Shown: positions 35,608 through 45,279 of the stretch, piece by piece
Layout of the letters: each line of letters opens with the position of its first letter
How positions within the stretch are numbered: the stretch's first letter is position 1
Source of the DNA: Bacteroidota bacterium
GTDB taxonomy: Bacteria; Bacteroidota; Bacteroidia; Bacteroidales; UBA10428
Direction: 5' to 3'
Length of the DNA: 64,000 nt
Assembly (NCBI GenBank): GCA_023442525.1
Contig: JAEZZA010000031.1
Span: 538,003-602,002, forward strand
The notes under the pieces: model-generated
The model's input: only the letters and a program-made list of their open reading frames with translations
The model's database searches: none
Told to the model about the DNA's origin: nothing
Program-made: the position numbers and the translations under genes

Positions 35608-37464
35608 ATGAACCGTTCGCCGGCGCTTATTAATACCGTGAAAAATTCATACATTCGCAAAAACCAGCTAATACTTCTGTACCCGGCTATGATCACTTTT
35701 GATCTGCTTCTGATGTTCGTTGTTCTTATCTTCATCCTGATTTCACTATACTGGAACATACTGGGCATTTCATTTACCTTTCTTATTGGTGTGATTACGC
35801 TGGGGGTTTTCGGTATCCTTACTCCATCCGAAATCATAAGCGGTTTCGGAAATGAACAGGTAGCCATAGTGATTCTGATGTTGCTTTTCAGTGATGTCAT
35901 AAAAAAAACGGATATCATTGAATTCTCGTTCGACCGGCTTTTCCGCAGGGTGAAAACATATAAGGGATTTATCAGCAGAATGGCTATTGCCGTTTCCGCC
36001 TTTTCGATGTTCCTGAATAATACGCCTCTCGTTGCCGTGATGATGCCTTATGTGAACAGCTGGACGCGCAGGAACAACTTTGCCCCGTCGAAATTCCTCA
36101 TACCTCTTTCTTATGCAGCCATCCTGGGTGGCTCGGCAACACTCATAGGAACTTCAACAAACCTGATCGTGAACAGTATGATCATCGATCAGAATATCAT
36201 GCCGGGTTTGCAGAAACTCGATCTGTTCGAATTTGTCTGGGTCGGCATCCCCATGATGATCATTGGTTGGCTGTACCTGGTTTTTTTTGGAAACAGAGTT
36301 CTGCCCTCAAAAACTATTATCGAGGATGAACTGAGTGCGGGAAGGGAATACGTGGTTGAAGCTAAGGTGCGTAACCGATCTCACCTGATAGGCAAATCGG
36401 TAGGAGAATCCGGATTGCTCGATATCAAAGGGCTTACACTTACCGCTATTGTACGGAATTCCTTAACCATAATCGATGTGCCAAATGAAGTCATCCTCGA
36501 CCATGGCGATGTACTGGTTTTTAAAGGTGAAACCCACAACATAACCGAAATCCTCAGTACCAAATCAGGTCTGGTAGTTCCTGAAGTTGGAATGCTCAGC
36601 CACCTGAGCAGGGCTAACGTCAATGAGGTGGTGGTATCTCAAAATTCAAGCCTCATTAACAAATCGGTCCGCGATACCGACTTCAGGGGAAAGTACGATG
36701 CAGCTATCATTGCAGTTCACCGAAATGGTGAACGGATTGAAGGAAAACCCGGAAACGTGGTTCTGAAAGCCGGCGATGTGCTCCTTCTGTTTGCCGGTGA
36801 AAACTTCCTTAAGAGATCAAAGGATACTTTTGATTTTTATTTCATATCGCGTGTTACGGAATATATCAACCTTCAGTGGTATAAAACTCTCATTCTCATT
36901 GTCGGAACGGCTCTGGTTATCACCCTGTCGGCCATGAACATCATATCGCTCTTCATGGGGCTGATATTCATGATAATCATTTCGATGATGCTGAAAGTAA
37001 CCACTCCCAGGGAATTACCACATACTATCGATTACAACCTGGCACTGGTCATTGTATTATCCCTGGCTTTGGGAACAGCAATGATCAAATCAGGCGCGGC
37101 AGGTATCGTCGCAAATGGCATGATTTCGGTATTTCTGCCACTCGGAAAGACAGGAGTGCTTCTGGGATTATACCTGATAACCGCCATCCTGGCTGCATAT
37201 ATAACCACCAAGGCTGCAGTTGCCATCGTATTTCCGGTTGCTCTGAGTGTAGCCCAGGTTCTTGGTGTATCGGGAACGCCTTTTGTTATGGCTGTAGCCT
37301 ATGCTGCCGCCTGTACATTCATTACTCCACACGGTTATGTTACCAATCTGATGGTATACGGACCTGGAGGATATAATTTCAAGGATTTTATGAAAGCAGG
37401 ACTCCCTATAACCATAGTGCACACTATTGTTACAGTGGCTATTCTTTCGGCTATCTATTTTTAA
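35608..37464 (+). CDS. SLC13-type anion/dicarboxylate transporter with two TrkA-C domains
   Basis: 618 residues. N-terminal membrane helices (about 28-230) with LNNTPLVAVMMPYVNSW and GGSATLIGTSTNLIVNS match the SLC13/DASS permease signature. Two cytoplasmic TrkA-C (RCK-C) domains follow (about 245-325 and 335-420). A second membrane half (about 430-617) ends with the duplicate motif ACTFITPHGYVTNLMVYGPG. Such proteins transport sulfate, dicarboxylates or other anions with Na+ or H+; the TrkA-C domains likely bind a regulatory ligand. Start could also be the ATG at 35689, just before the first helix. Confidence 0.9.
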   Translation: MNRSPALINTVKNSYIRKNQLILLYPAMITFDLLLMFVVLIFILISLYWNILGISFTFLIGVITLGVFGILTPSEIISGFGNEQVAIVILMLLFSDVIKKTDIIEFSFDRLFRRVKTYKGFISRMAIAVSAFSMFLNNTPLVAVMMPYVNSWTRRNNFAPSKFLIPLSYAAILGGSATLIGTSTNLIVNSMIIDQNIMPGLQKLDLFEFVWVGIPMMIIGWLYLVFFGNRVLPSKTIIEDELSAGREYVVEAKVRNRSHLIGKSVGESGLLDIKGLTLTAIVRNSLTIIDVPNEVILDHGDVLVFKGETHNITEILSTKSGLVVPEVGMLSHLSRANVNEVVVSQNSSLINKSVRDTDFRGKYDAAIIAVHRNGERIEGKPGNVVLKAGDVLLLFAGENFLKRSKDTFDFYFISRVTEYINLQWYKTLILIVGTALVITLSAMNIISLFMGLIFMIIISMMLKVTTPRELPHTIDYNLALVIVLSLALGTAMIKSGAAGIVANGMISVFLPLGKTGVLLGLYLITAILAAYITTKAAVAIVFPVALSVAQVLGVSGTPFVMAVAYAAACTFITPHGYVTNLMVYGPGGYNFKDFMKAGLPITIVHTIVTVAILSAIYF

Positions 37465-38582
37465 AGAAGTTTCTGGTAGATGCGGTAACGCTTTTTCACT
37501 ACGCCTCCCATTTTTTCATATTCTGCCCGCATTTTCGTATTGGTCTCAAGTACCAGGTGACTATCGAGCCACTCAAAATTCTTTTTTTGAGCCGATTCAA
37601 TGATCTTCATGCCCATGAGAACATCCAGGCCTGCATTCCTGTAATCGTCGCGGATTGCACCCAGCAACATGGTAAGCAACCGTGTTTTCCTTGATGCCCG
37701 AATAATTTTTAAAATTCCCAGAGGCAATAGCCTTCCCTTAGCTGCACGCAAACCATCTGATATCTCTGGCATGGCAATCACAAAAGCCACCAGTTCATTC
37801 CGGTTATTATATACTATTTTAACAAACCGGGGATCGATCACTGCAATATACCGGTTGGCAAAATAGTCGATCTCTTTCTCGGTGAGCGGACTAAAGCCAT
37901 ATATAGGTGAATAGGTTTCATTGATAAGCTCAAACACCGGCCGGATATATTTTCTGAGATTCAGCCGTGAGGTAAATTCCTTAAGCTCGATCGCGGGGTT
38001 TTCAGAAGCCCTTTTAAATATGGTTTTATAAAATGCCGGGATTTCTTTTGGAACCGGCAGCTTATAATCCACGCAATCAATTTCCTTTACATATCCGCAG
38101 TTTTTCATCAACCGGGACATAAAGGGAAGGTTATAGTTGGTGACTATAACAGCGGGTTCATCAAACCCCTCAATCATGAAACCCTGCGGATCTTTATCCG
38201 AAAATCCGAACGGACCTATTATTTTATTAATGCCCTTTGACCGGCACCAATCTTCAACTGCACCGGTAAGAGCAAGGGCTGCTTCCGGGTCGTCATAACA
38301 CTCCAGTGCAAAGAAGCGTCCGTTATTTTCGTTGTGAATGGAGTTATACTTATGGTTGATAATTCCCATGATACGACCTGCCGGTTCGTTGTTCCGCCAT
38401 GCAAGCAGAAGAATGGTATCACACGCGGCAAAAAAACGGTTTTTTACCGGGTCATAAAAATCCCATTCATCCTGGTAAATTGGATAAACCCAGTTACTAT
38501 GATCAGCGTGGATTTTTTCGGGCAAATAAATAAACGTTCGCAGGTCTTTTTTACTGCGTACTTCAGTGATAGTCAGAGACAT
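37461..38582 (-). CDS. GNAT-like acetyltransferase family protein
   Basis: 373 residues from ATG 38582 (an in-frame TTG three codons upstream is unlikely). The layout resembles a tandem GNAT fold: N-terminal half with AGRIMGIINHKYN and FFALECYDDPEAALALTGAVEDW, C-terminal half with AFVIAMPEISD and the helix/strand DYRNAGLDVLMGMKIIESAQKKNFEWLDSHLVLETNTKMRAEYEKMGG. Related large proteins are common in Bacteroidota as 'N-acetyltransferase' of unknown substrate. Its 3' end overlaps the SLC13 gene end by 4 bp. Confidence 0.7.
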   Translation of the reverse strand: MSLTITEVRSKKDLRTFIYLPEKIHADHSNWVYPIYQDEWDFYDPVKNRFFAACDTILLLAWRNNEPAGRIMGIINHKYNSIHNENNGRFFALECYDDPEAALALTGAVEDWCRSKGINKIIGPFGFSDKDPQGFMIEGFDEPAVIVTNYNLPFMSRLMKNCGYVKEIDCVDYKLPVPKEIPAFYKTIFKRASENPAIELKEFTSRLNLRKYIRPVFELINETYSPIYGFSPLTEKEIDYFANRYIAVIDPRFVKIVYNNRNELVAFVIAMPEISDGLRAAKGRLLPLGILKIIRASRKTRLLTMLLGAIRDDYRNAGLDVLMGMKIIESAQKKNFEWLDSHLVLETNTKMRAEYEKMGGVVKKRYRIYQKLL

Positions 38583-38610
38583 TTTGGTCAATCCTCAGCT
38601 CGTGATCTTC

Positions 38611-38787
38611 TTATTTTGCAGAATAACAGCACCTTATCGGTGAAAAGGCCTTATCTTCTTTCACCAACTGCTTTATAGCTTTTTCAACATCTTTTTTGTC
38701 GATTCCTGTAATCTCAGATACTTCACCAGCTCTCAATGGTTTTGAGGCTTGCTTCAATGCTGAATAAACTTTGTCCTTCGTGTCCAT
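38611..38787 (-). CDS. Small winged-helix protein, likely DNA-binding
   Basis: 58 residues from ATG 38787; a longer reading from an upstream TTG is rejected because it would overlap the argS promoter. The sequence is one compact winged helix: VYSALKQASKPLRAGEVSEI, then GIDKKDVEKAIKQLVKEDK as recognition helix, ending with the wing SPIRCCYSAK. The family is small and appears as 'transcriptional regulator' in Bacteroidota, with a C-terminal cysteine/tyrosine signature. It is divergent from argS across 64 bp and may act on that promoter. Confidence 0.7.
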   Translation of the reverse strand: MDTKDKVYSALKQASKPLRAGEVSEITGIDKKDVEKAIKQLVKEDKAFSPIRCCYSAK

Positions 38788-38798
38788 GGTATGAATTG

Positions 38799-38831
38799 TT
38801 GACCTAAAGTTAAAAAATGAATTTATATTTG
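38799..38831 (+). promoter_or_regulatory. Bacteroidota-type promoter for argS
   Basis: TTG at 38799-38801 and TATATTTG at 38824-38831 are 22 bp apart, at the long end of the usual spacing. The -7 box ends 20 bp before the argS ATG, so the 5' leader would be very short. Confidence 0.5.
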
Positions 38832-38851
38832 TGCCTCCCAATATACTAAAA

Positions 38852-40648
38852 ATGCAGGTGATTGAACAAATATTGACAATTCATTTACAAAATGCCGTAG
38901 AACAGCTATACGGACAGGTATGTAACGCCGACCAGATACAACTTCAGAAAACCCGCCGTGAATTCGAAGGAGACATAACACTCGTTGTTTTTCCTTTGCT
39001 GAAAATTTCGCGTAAGTCACCTGACGTTACAGCTACTGAAATTGGCAGATACATGGAGGAGAATTGTCCCGAAGTTACCCGGTTCAACGTGATCAAGGGA
39101 TTCCTGAATATGGTCGTAGACAGTGCCTGGTATTTGCGCTTTTTAAATACCAAAGCTTCTGGCAACCTTTATGGCTTCAGCGAAGTGCGCCCCGATGCGG
39201 AAATGATCATGATCGAATACTCTTCGCCGAATACCAACAAGCCGTTACATCTGGGACATATCCGGAATAACCTGCTGGGTATTGCCGTAAGCAACATACT
39301 GGCGGCCACCGGGAAAAAGGTAATCAAGACCAACCTGGTAAACGACAGGGGGATACATATTTGTAAAAGTATGCTTGCCTGGAATAAATGGGGAAATGGT
39401 GAAACTCCCGAAAAATCAGGAAAGAAAGGCGACCACCTTGTTGGCGATTATTACGTGAGGTTTGATAAAGAATACAAAAAAGAGATCGAAGAACTCGTTT
39501 CCAGAGGAATGAAGAAGGAGGACGCAGAGAAAAATGCCCCTGTTCTTCTCGAAGCCCAGGAAATGCTCAGGAAATGGGAGGCCGGAGATGAAGAGATCCG
39601 CTCGTTATGGGAAAAGATGAATGGATGGGTATACCAGGGCTTCGACGAAACCTACCGCAGGCTTGGTGTTAGCTTCGACATGATCTATTACGAATCCAAA
39701 ACATGGACTATTGGCAAGGAAACCGTTTTAAAAGGTCTGAACGATAAAATCTTCATCCGGAAAGACGACGGCTCGGTATGGGCCGATTTACGCGATAAGG
39801 GTTTGGATGAGAAAGTACTTCTGCGCTCCGATGGTACTTCGGTATACATGACACAGGATATCGGCACGGCAAAAATTCGCCAGGATGAATATGCCCCCGA
39901 CCGTATGGTGTATGTAGTGGGCAACGAACAAAACTATCATTTTAAAGTTCTTTCTCTTATCCTGGACATGCTGGGATTCCCCTGGGCAAAGTCGCTCTAT
40001 CACTTATCGTATGGCATGGTCGAACTTCCCGAAGGTAAGATGAAATCTCGCGAAGGTACTGTTGTAGATGCCGACGACCTGATGGATGAAATGACACTTA
40101 CTGCCCGGGAGATGTCAAAAGAACTTGGAAAGCTCGAAGGCCTCAATGAAGCAGAGAAGGAAGATATTTTCAGAATCATCGGTATGGGCGCTTTGAAATA
40201 CTACATGCTGAAGGTGGATCCGGTTAAAAACATGCTGTTTAACCCTGCTGAATCAATTGACTTCGACGGCAATACCGGTCCTTTTATCCAGTATACCTAT
40301 ACCCGAATCCGGTCGGTATTCAGAAAAGCCGATGAAATGGGAATAAAAACCCCGCTCACATTTAACGAATCCATTGATATTAACGCAAAAGAGAAAAACC
40401 TGCTGAAACTGGTTCATGATTTTCCTGCAGTGATTTTTGCAGCGGCCGATTGTTATAATCCTTCTCTTATAGCAAATTATGTATATGATCTGGTGAAGGA
40501 ATACAATCAGTTTTACCATGATTACCCGATACTTAAGGAGGAAAACGAAAGCCTCAGAGATTTCAGGCTTGTGCTTTCAAATACTGTCGCAGGAATAGTA
40601 AAACGCGGAATGGAATTACTGGGTATCGAAATGCCCGAACGGATGTAA
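38852..40648 (+). CDS. argS: Arginyl-tRNA synthetase
   Basis: 598 residues from ATG 38852; an in-frame GTG at 38831 is part of the -7 box and is rejected. Class I features are the HIGH variant HLGH (His133, in NKPLHLGHIRNN) and the KMSKS variant KMKSR (from Lys396). The N-terminal Add-1 domain (about 1-110) and the C-terminal DALR anticodon-binding domain (about 470-598, FIQYTYTRIRSVFRK) are complete. It charges tRNA-Arg. It has its own promoter and lies 54 bp upstream of ffh. Confidence 0.97.
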   Translation: MQVIEQILTIHLQNAVEQLYGQVCNADQIQLQKTRREFEGDITLVVFPLLKISRKSPDVTATEIGRYMEENCPEVTRFNVIKGFLNMVVDSAWYLRFLNTKASGNLYGFSEVRPDAEMIMIEYSSPNTNKPLHLGHIRNNLLGIAVSNILAATGKKVIKTNLVNDRGIHICKSMLAWNKWGNGETPEKSGKKGDHLVGDYYVRFDKEYKKEIEELVSRGMKKEDAEKNAPVLLEAQEMLRKWEAGDEEIRSLWEKMNGWVYQGFDETYRRLGVSFDMIYYESKTWTIGKETVLKGLNDKIFIRKDDGSVWADLRDKGLDEKVLLRSDGTSVYMTQDIGTAKIRQDEYAPDRMVYVVGNEQNYHFKVLSLILDMLGFPWAKSLYHLSYGMVELPEGKMKSREGTVVDADDLMDEMTLTAREMSKELGKLEGLNEAEKEDIFRIIGMGALKYYMLKVDPVKNMLFNPAESIDFDGNTGPFIQYTYTRIRSVFRKADEMGIKTPLTFNESIDINAKEKNLLKLVHDFPAVIFAAADCYNPSLIANYVYDLVKEYNQFYHDYPILKEENESLRDFRLVLSNTVAGIVKRGMELLGIEMPERM

Positions 40649-40702
40649 CAGGTTCCGGATTAATTAGCAAATTAGTAAATTAACACAATAACAAGTTAAC
40701 CT

Positions 40703-42031
40703 ATGTTCGATAACTTATCTGACCGGCTGGAAAGGTCATTCAAAATACTCAAAGGTGAAGGTAGAATTACGGAGATCAATGTTGCGGAAACCCTCAAGGA
40801 AATTCGCCGCGCACTGCTTGATGCCGACGTTAACTACAAAATAGCGAAGACTTTTACCGATAATGTAAAGCAACAGGCTCTGGGCCAGAAGATTCTGACT
40901 TCTGTTAAGCCCGGCCAGATGATGGTAAAAATTGTTCACGATGAGCTCGCAGGCCTTATGGGTGGCTCAAACGAGGATATCAATCTTAAGGGAAATCCTA
41001 CGGTTATTTTGATTGCCGGACTACAGGGTTCAGGTAAAACAACCTTCACGGCTAAGCTTGCGAATCACCTCAAACATAAAAGAGGTAAAAATCCCATGTT
41101 GATTGCAGGCGACGTATACCGGCCAGCTGCTATAGAGCAGCTAAAGATCCTTGGGCAACAGGTGAACATTCCGGTATACTCGGAGGATGACAGCAAGGAC
41201 CCGGTTAAGATAGCTCAAACAGGTATTAAGGAAGCAAAAAGGATGGGCTACGACCTGGTTATAGTTGATACGGCAGGACGCCTTGCTATAGATGAGGAAA
41301 TGATGAACGAAATCGCCTCAATCCGCAAAAATATTGATCCCCACGAAATCTTGTTTGTGGTTGATTCCATGACCGGTCAGGATGCCGTGAATACTGCCCG
41401 TGAATTTAACGAGCGATTGAATTTTGACGGAGTTGTACTTACGAAACTTGACGGCGACACCCGTGGTGGTGCTGCATTATCCATCCGGTCGGTGGTGGAC
41501 AAGCCCATTAAATTTATCAGTACCGGCGAAAAACTTGAATCCATCGAGTTGTTCCATCCTGAACGTATGGCCGACCGTATCCTGGGTATGGGTGATATCG
41601 TTACACTGGTTGAAAAAGCCCAGGAACAATTCGACGTTGAGGAAGCCCGCAAAATCCAGAAGAAAATTGCCAAAAACCAATTTACTTTCACCGATTTTCT
41701 GGGACAGATTCAGCAGATCAAAAAAATGGGAAATATTAAAGATCTGGCCAGTATGATCCCTGGCGTCGGCAAGGCTTTGAAAAACCTCGACATGGACGAC
41801 GACGCGTTTAAAGGAATTGAGGCCATCATACATTCCATGACTCTCGAGGAAAGAGATAATCCTGAAATTCTTAATGGTACACGCCGTAAACGCATTGCCG
41901 ACGGCAGCGGAACCACCATCCAGGAAGTAAACCGGCTTGTCAAACAATTTGATGAGACCCGTAAAATGATGAAGATGATCACTACCAACAAGAATCCCAT
42001 GCGAATGATGAATAATTTAAGGGGAAGATAA
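40703..42031 (+). CDS. ffh: Signal recognition particle protein Ffh
   Basis: 442 residues, the standard size. The N domain (helical, 1-90) and the G domain show the P-loop GLQGSGKTT (106-114), DTAGRL and TKLDGDTRGGAALS. The methionine-rich M domain (about 325-442, MIPGVGKAL, GSGTTIQEVNRLVKQFDETRKMMKMI) binds 4.5S RNA and signal sequences. With FtsY it delivers inner membrane proteins to SecYEG. It is followed 22 bp later by folD. Confidence 0.97.
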   Translation: MFDNLSDRLERSFKILKGEGRITEINVAETLKEIRRALLDADVNYKIAKTFTDNVKQQALGQKILTSVKPGQMMVKIVHDELAGLMGGSNEDINLKGNPTVILIAGLQGSGKTTFTAKLANHLKHKRGKNPMLIAGDVYRPAAIEQLKILGQQVNIPVYSEDDSKDPVKIAQTGIKEAKRMGYDLVIVDTAGRLAIDEEMMNEIASIRKNIDPHEILFVVDSMTGQDAVNTAREFNERLNFDGVVLTKLDGDTRGGAALSIRSVVDKPIKFISTGEKLESIELFHPERMADRILGMGDIVTLVEKAQEQFDVEEARKIQKKIAKNQFTFTDFLGQIQQIKKMGNIKDLASMIPGVGKALKNLDMDDDAFKGIEAIIHSMTLEERDNPEILNGTRRKRIADGSGTTIQEVNRLVKQFDETRKMMKMITTNKNPMRMMNNLRGR

Positions 42032-42053
42032 TCAATCACCAATTACAACCTAT

Positions 42054-42935
42054 ATGCAACTCATAGACGGAAAAAAAATCTCTGCTGAAATTAAAGCCGA
42101 AATTGCCGATGAAGTACGCCAAATGATAGCCCTGGGTAAAAAGGCGCCTCACCTGGCTGCAGTTTTGGTTGGTCACGACGGAGCCAGCGAAACCTACGTG
42201 GCCGGAAAAGTAAAATCGTGCGGTGAAGTAGGCTTTAAATCAACTCTCATCCGCTATGAGGATGATGTAACCGAAGAAAAACTCCTTAAAACGGTTGATG
42301 ATCTGAACCGTGACCCCGACATCGACGGATTTATTGTGCAATTGCCTTTACCCCGGCATATTTCCGAGCAAAAAGTAATTGAAGCCATCGACCCGCGTAA
42401 GGATGTTGACGGATTTCACCCTGTAAACGTGGGACGTATGGTACTGGGACTTCCGGCATTCGTTTCTGCCACTCCTGCCGGAATCATGGAACTTCTGGCC
42501 CGATACGACATAGAAACTGCAGGCAAAAATTGCGTGGTAGTAGGGCGTAGTAATATAGTGGGGAAACCCGTGAGCATACTGATGATGCAAAAAGCCCGGC
42601 CCGGAAACTCAACGGTTACAGTCTGCCACAGTCATACAAAAGATCTGGCAGCCATGATCCGCACTGCCGACATTCTGATTGCCGCCCTGGGTAAACCCCA
42701 GTTTGTTACCGCCGACATGGTGAAAGAAGGCGCTGTGGTCATTGACGTCGGTATTACCAGGGTTCCTTCCGATCAGACCAAATCGGGATGGAAATTACTC
42801 GGTGATGTCAAATTCGATGAGGTTTCTCCCAAATGCAGTTATATAACACCGGTACCGGGTGGGGTAGGACTGATGACCGTGGTTTCATTGCTCCGCAATA
42901 CGATGAAAGCCGCGAAAAATGAAATCTACAACTGA
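42054..42935 (+). CDS. folD: Bifunctional methylenetetrahydrofolate dehydrogenase / methenyltetrahydrofolate cyclohydrolase
   Basis: 293 residues. Catalytic and binding motifs of FolD are complete: SETYVAGKVKSCGEVG (with the active-site Lys), QLPLPRHI, DPRKDVDGFHPVN, the NADP-binding VVGRSNIVGKPV, and TPVPGGVGLMTV. It interconverts 5,10-methylene-, 5,10-methenyl- and 10-formyl-tetrahydrofolate. Its stop codon shares a base with the ATG of the next gene (TGATG), so the downstream lipoprotein is translationally coupled. Confidence 0.97.
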   Translation: MQLIDGKKISAEIKAEIADEVRQMIALGKKAPHLAAVLVGHDGASETYVAGKVKSCGEVGFKSTLIRYEDDVTEEKLLKTVDDLNRDPDIDGFIVQLPLPRHISEQKVIEAIDPRKDVDGFHPVNVGRMVLGLPAFVSATPAGIMELLARYDIETAGKNCVVVGRSNIVGKPVSILMMQKARPGNSTVTVCHSHTKDLAAMIRTADILIAALGKPQFVTADMVKEGAVVIDVGITRVPSDQTKSGWKLLGDVKFDEVSPKCSYITPVPGGVGLMTVVSLLRNTMKAAKNEIYN

Positions 42936-45214
42936 TGAAAGTATCGACCGGTGCATATATTATTATATTATTAACATTACTCACAACAGGTTGCCGAAAA
43001 AGCGACGATAAAGAACGTCTTAACTGGTCGACCGAAGCACCTTTAAATATTCCCTATCGTATACGGTTACAGCGTTTCGAAAAGGGGAATCTTATCCGAA
43101 ATCATTCTTTTGAAAATGGCAGAACTTTTAAACTGGACAGTGCCACAACTTCCTTCTCCATCGATGGCTGGCAACAGGTAGGACAGCATGTGGAATGGAC
43201 CGATACGCGTGCTGACAGTGTTTTTGCAAAAGACGAGGCTTTCTCCGGTTATCGTGCCGTAAAGATATCACGATCCGGAGCAAAAGAAACCGATACTCAG
43301 GGTGAAGGTATCCTTAGTGATTATATCAAGGTAATACCCGGAAATTACAGCCTCTGGCTATACATGAAACTTGAAAATGTAATGCCGCTCAGGGCAAGGC
43401 TGGGAACCAGGATGTTTGATGGGGTGGACATCAGTGTAAGGTTTTACGACCGTAACAAGAACCTCATGAAGTCGTCGTACAACTATCCGATGGCAGACCA
43501 GGTAATTAACACTTCATTTAAAGGCCTGTCATTCGCTAATTATAAATCGGTATCGTGGTTTAACTGGAACAAGGTCACCGGTAAATCCAACTATTTCCCC
43601 TTCCCCGAAGGTGATATTCCCTCTGAGGCTCATTTTGTGAGAATTTTTATCGGGCTGAAGGGCACGGGTACCATGTGGATTGACAGCGTGAATTTCAGTT
43701 ATTCGGGAAAGAATTTCTCGGTGGCCGAACGCATGTTGCGCTATACCGACACTGCATTCCACACACCGGAGGTATTTGTCCCTTCTCCCAGGCAGATCAT
43801 CAGGCTCGAGTCGGTTATTTTTGGCGGACCGGGAGTACCAACGAATGAATACCCGGTGATTACAACAGGTAATGAAGTGGAATCATTAGTGGCTGCGGGA
43901 ATAATCCGCGATGCCTTTAATACAGCAATTAAAGGATATCCATCCGGATCATCTGCCGCCGCAATCTCAGTTTCGAACGATAAAGACAGGAAAAAGAAGG
44001 CAAGGATTGTCATCAGCATTGGTGATACCGAAGAATACCGGAAGTACATGGGGCAATTGCCCGAAAATGAAATACATGGCCACCCTGACGGATACTTTAT
44101 CTATTCACCTCCTGCCGATCCGATCATTGTAATCCTGGGAGCCAGTAATGGCAAGGGTTTGATTAATGCCGCCTATACCGTCGCCCAGATGATCGATTCA
44201 AAGGTCCCTGTTTTCCACAATAACCGTATTATTGATTATCCCGCTTTTTCGGAACGTTTTGTAGCTATTGACCGTCAATTGATAACCCGGAATAATGATA
44301 TTACCTCTCTTTTAAAGGAATACAAGATTAACGGCGGCATATTGACAGGGGATAGTGCAGTTAAAGAAAATAAGGTGGTAAACGACAGGGGATTCAGGTT
44401 AACGCCGGTTCCAGGCTACATTATGCCCGATCATGCCTCGTTGAGTTACAGGTACCCGCTCGAACGGAATGCCGTATTACTAGATTCCAAAGGCCGGCTG
44501 ACGATACCACCCGTATTTCATAACGAAATGCTCGATAATTCCGATTATTCCGAAATATGTTGTCAGGTTGCGGTAAATTCAAAAGTAATTTATTCGGGGT
44601 GTTCCTTCTTTAGTCTGAATACCGACGCTGCTGATATTCTGCGTTTCCGGTCGGTGATGGGACCCGGTCCGGTGTTTATGGACAATTCGATGCTTATTGA
44701 TACAGAATGGGGACAGTACGGGGGGAACCGTTTTTATCCCGGTAAATTAAGGCAGTTCAATCTGTTTGAACCCTTTAACCATACGGATATTCAGGAGTTT
44801 TTCAAGTATCTCGATACTTCAATGTTTGTAGTTAATTTACCTCCTGTTTCAGAGATCAACCTTATCCGACTGGCCACTGCAGCGGATTTCCTTTGGAACC
44901 CTGAATCGTATAACCCCGAATACGCCTTGTGGAAAGTGCTGATGTCCCGGTATGGACAGTTGAATGCACGTGAACTGATAAGCTATGCCGACAAGTATGC
45001 AATAATCCTTGAAGCCTTATCGCGTGCTTCTATGAATACCCAGGTACAGAAAAACCTTCGGATAGCCCATCAGACTCTTGTTAACCTTACCGGTATTTTA
45101 TCGGGTCTGGGAGAGCGGCTGGGAACACAAAACCGGCTGGTTCGCGAACTTCAACAGATCAACTCCGGTGTGAGGAGCAGACTGAATACGATTCAACCGC
45201 TGGCAAAGAATTAA
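42935..45214 (+). CDS. Lipoprotein with GH84/GH20-like architecture, probably catalytically degenerate
   Basis: 759 residues with lipobox LLTTGC (Cys20). Residues 50-265 look like a jelly-roll carbohydrate-binding module (GNLIRNHSFENG, DGWQQVGQHVEW, MWIDSVNFSYSG). Residues 285-420 resemble the GH20b/GH84 N-terminal domain (PSPRQI, VIVILGASNGKGLINAAYTVAQMI). The remainder is about 330 residues and includes GPVFMDNSML and ATAADFLWNPESYNPEYALWKVL, which recalls the end of a GH84 (O-GlcNAcase/hyaluronidase-like) barrel. The paired catalytic aspartates of GH84 are not found and the barrel region is short, so it may bind a glycan without cleaving it. This is inference by eye. Confidence 0.65.
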   Translation: MKVSTGAYIIILLTLLTTGCRKSDDKERLNWSTEAPLNIPYRIRLQRFEKGNLIRNHSFENGRTFKLDSATTSFSIDGWQQVGQHVEWTDTRADSVFAKDEAFSGYRAVKISRSGAKETDTQGEGILSDYIKVIPGNYSLWLYMKLENVMPLRARLGTRMFDGVDISVRFYDRNKNLMKSSYNYPMADQVINTSFKGLSFANYKSVSWFNWNKVTGKSNYFPFPEGDIPSEAHFVRIFIGLKGTGTMWIDSVNFSYSGKNFSVAERMLRYTDTAFHTPEVFVPSPRQIIRLESVIFGGPGVPTNEYPVITTGNEVESLVAAGIIRDAFNTAIKGYPSGSSAAAISVSNDKDRKKKARIVISIGDTEEYRKYMGQLPENEIHGHPDGYFIYSPPADPIIVILGASNGKGLINAAYTVAQMIDSKVPVFHNNRIIDYPAFSERFVAIDRQLITRNNDITSLLKEYKINGGILTGDSAVKENKVVNDRGFRLTPVPGYIMPDHASLSYRYPLERNAVLLDSKGRLTIPPVFHNEMLDNSDYSEICCQVAVNSKVIYSGCSFFSLNTDAADILRFRSVMGPGPVFMDNSMLIDTEWGQYGGNRFYPGKLRQFNLFEPFNHTDIQEFFKYLDTSMFVVNLPPVSEINLIRLATAADFLWNPESYNPEYALWKVLMSRYGQLNARELISYADKYAIILEALSRASMNTQVQKNLRIAHQTLVNLTGILSGLGERLGTQNRLVRELQQINSGVRSRLNTIQPLAKN

Positions 45215-45215
45215 G

Positions 45216-45252
45216 AAAAAAGATATCATTTTATAACTGATACTCTTTTTTA
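45216..45252 (+). terminator. Terminator after the GH84-like lipoprotein gene
   Basis: AAAAAAGATATCA (45216-45228) pairs with TGATACTCTTTTTT (45238-45251) with a single bulge, giving an A-stem-U tract hairpin that begins right at the gene's stop codon. It ends the ffh-folD-lipoprotein unit. Confidence 0.6.
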
Positions 45253-45279
45253 TTATATTAGCGTGATACAACAGGGAAG

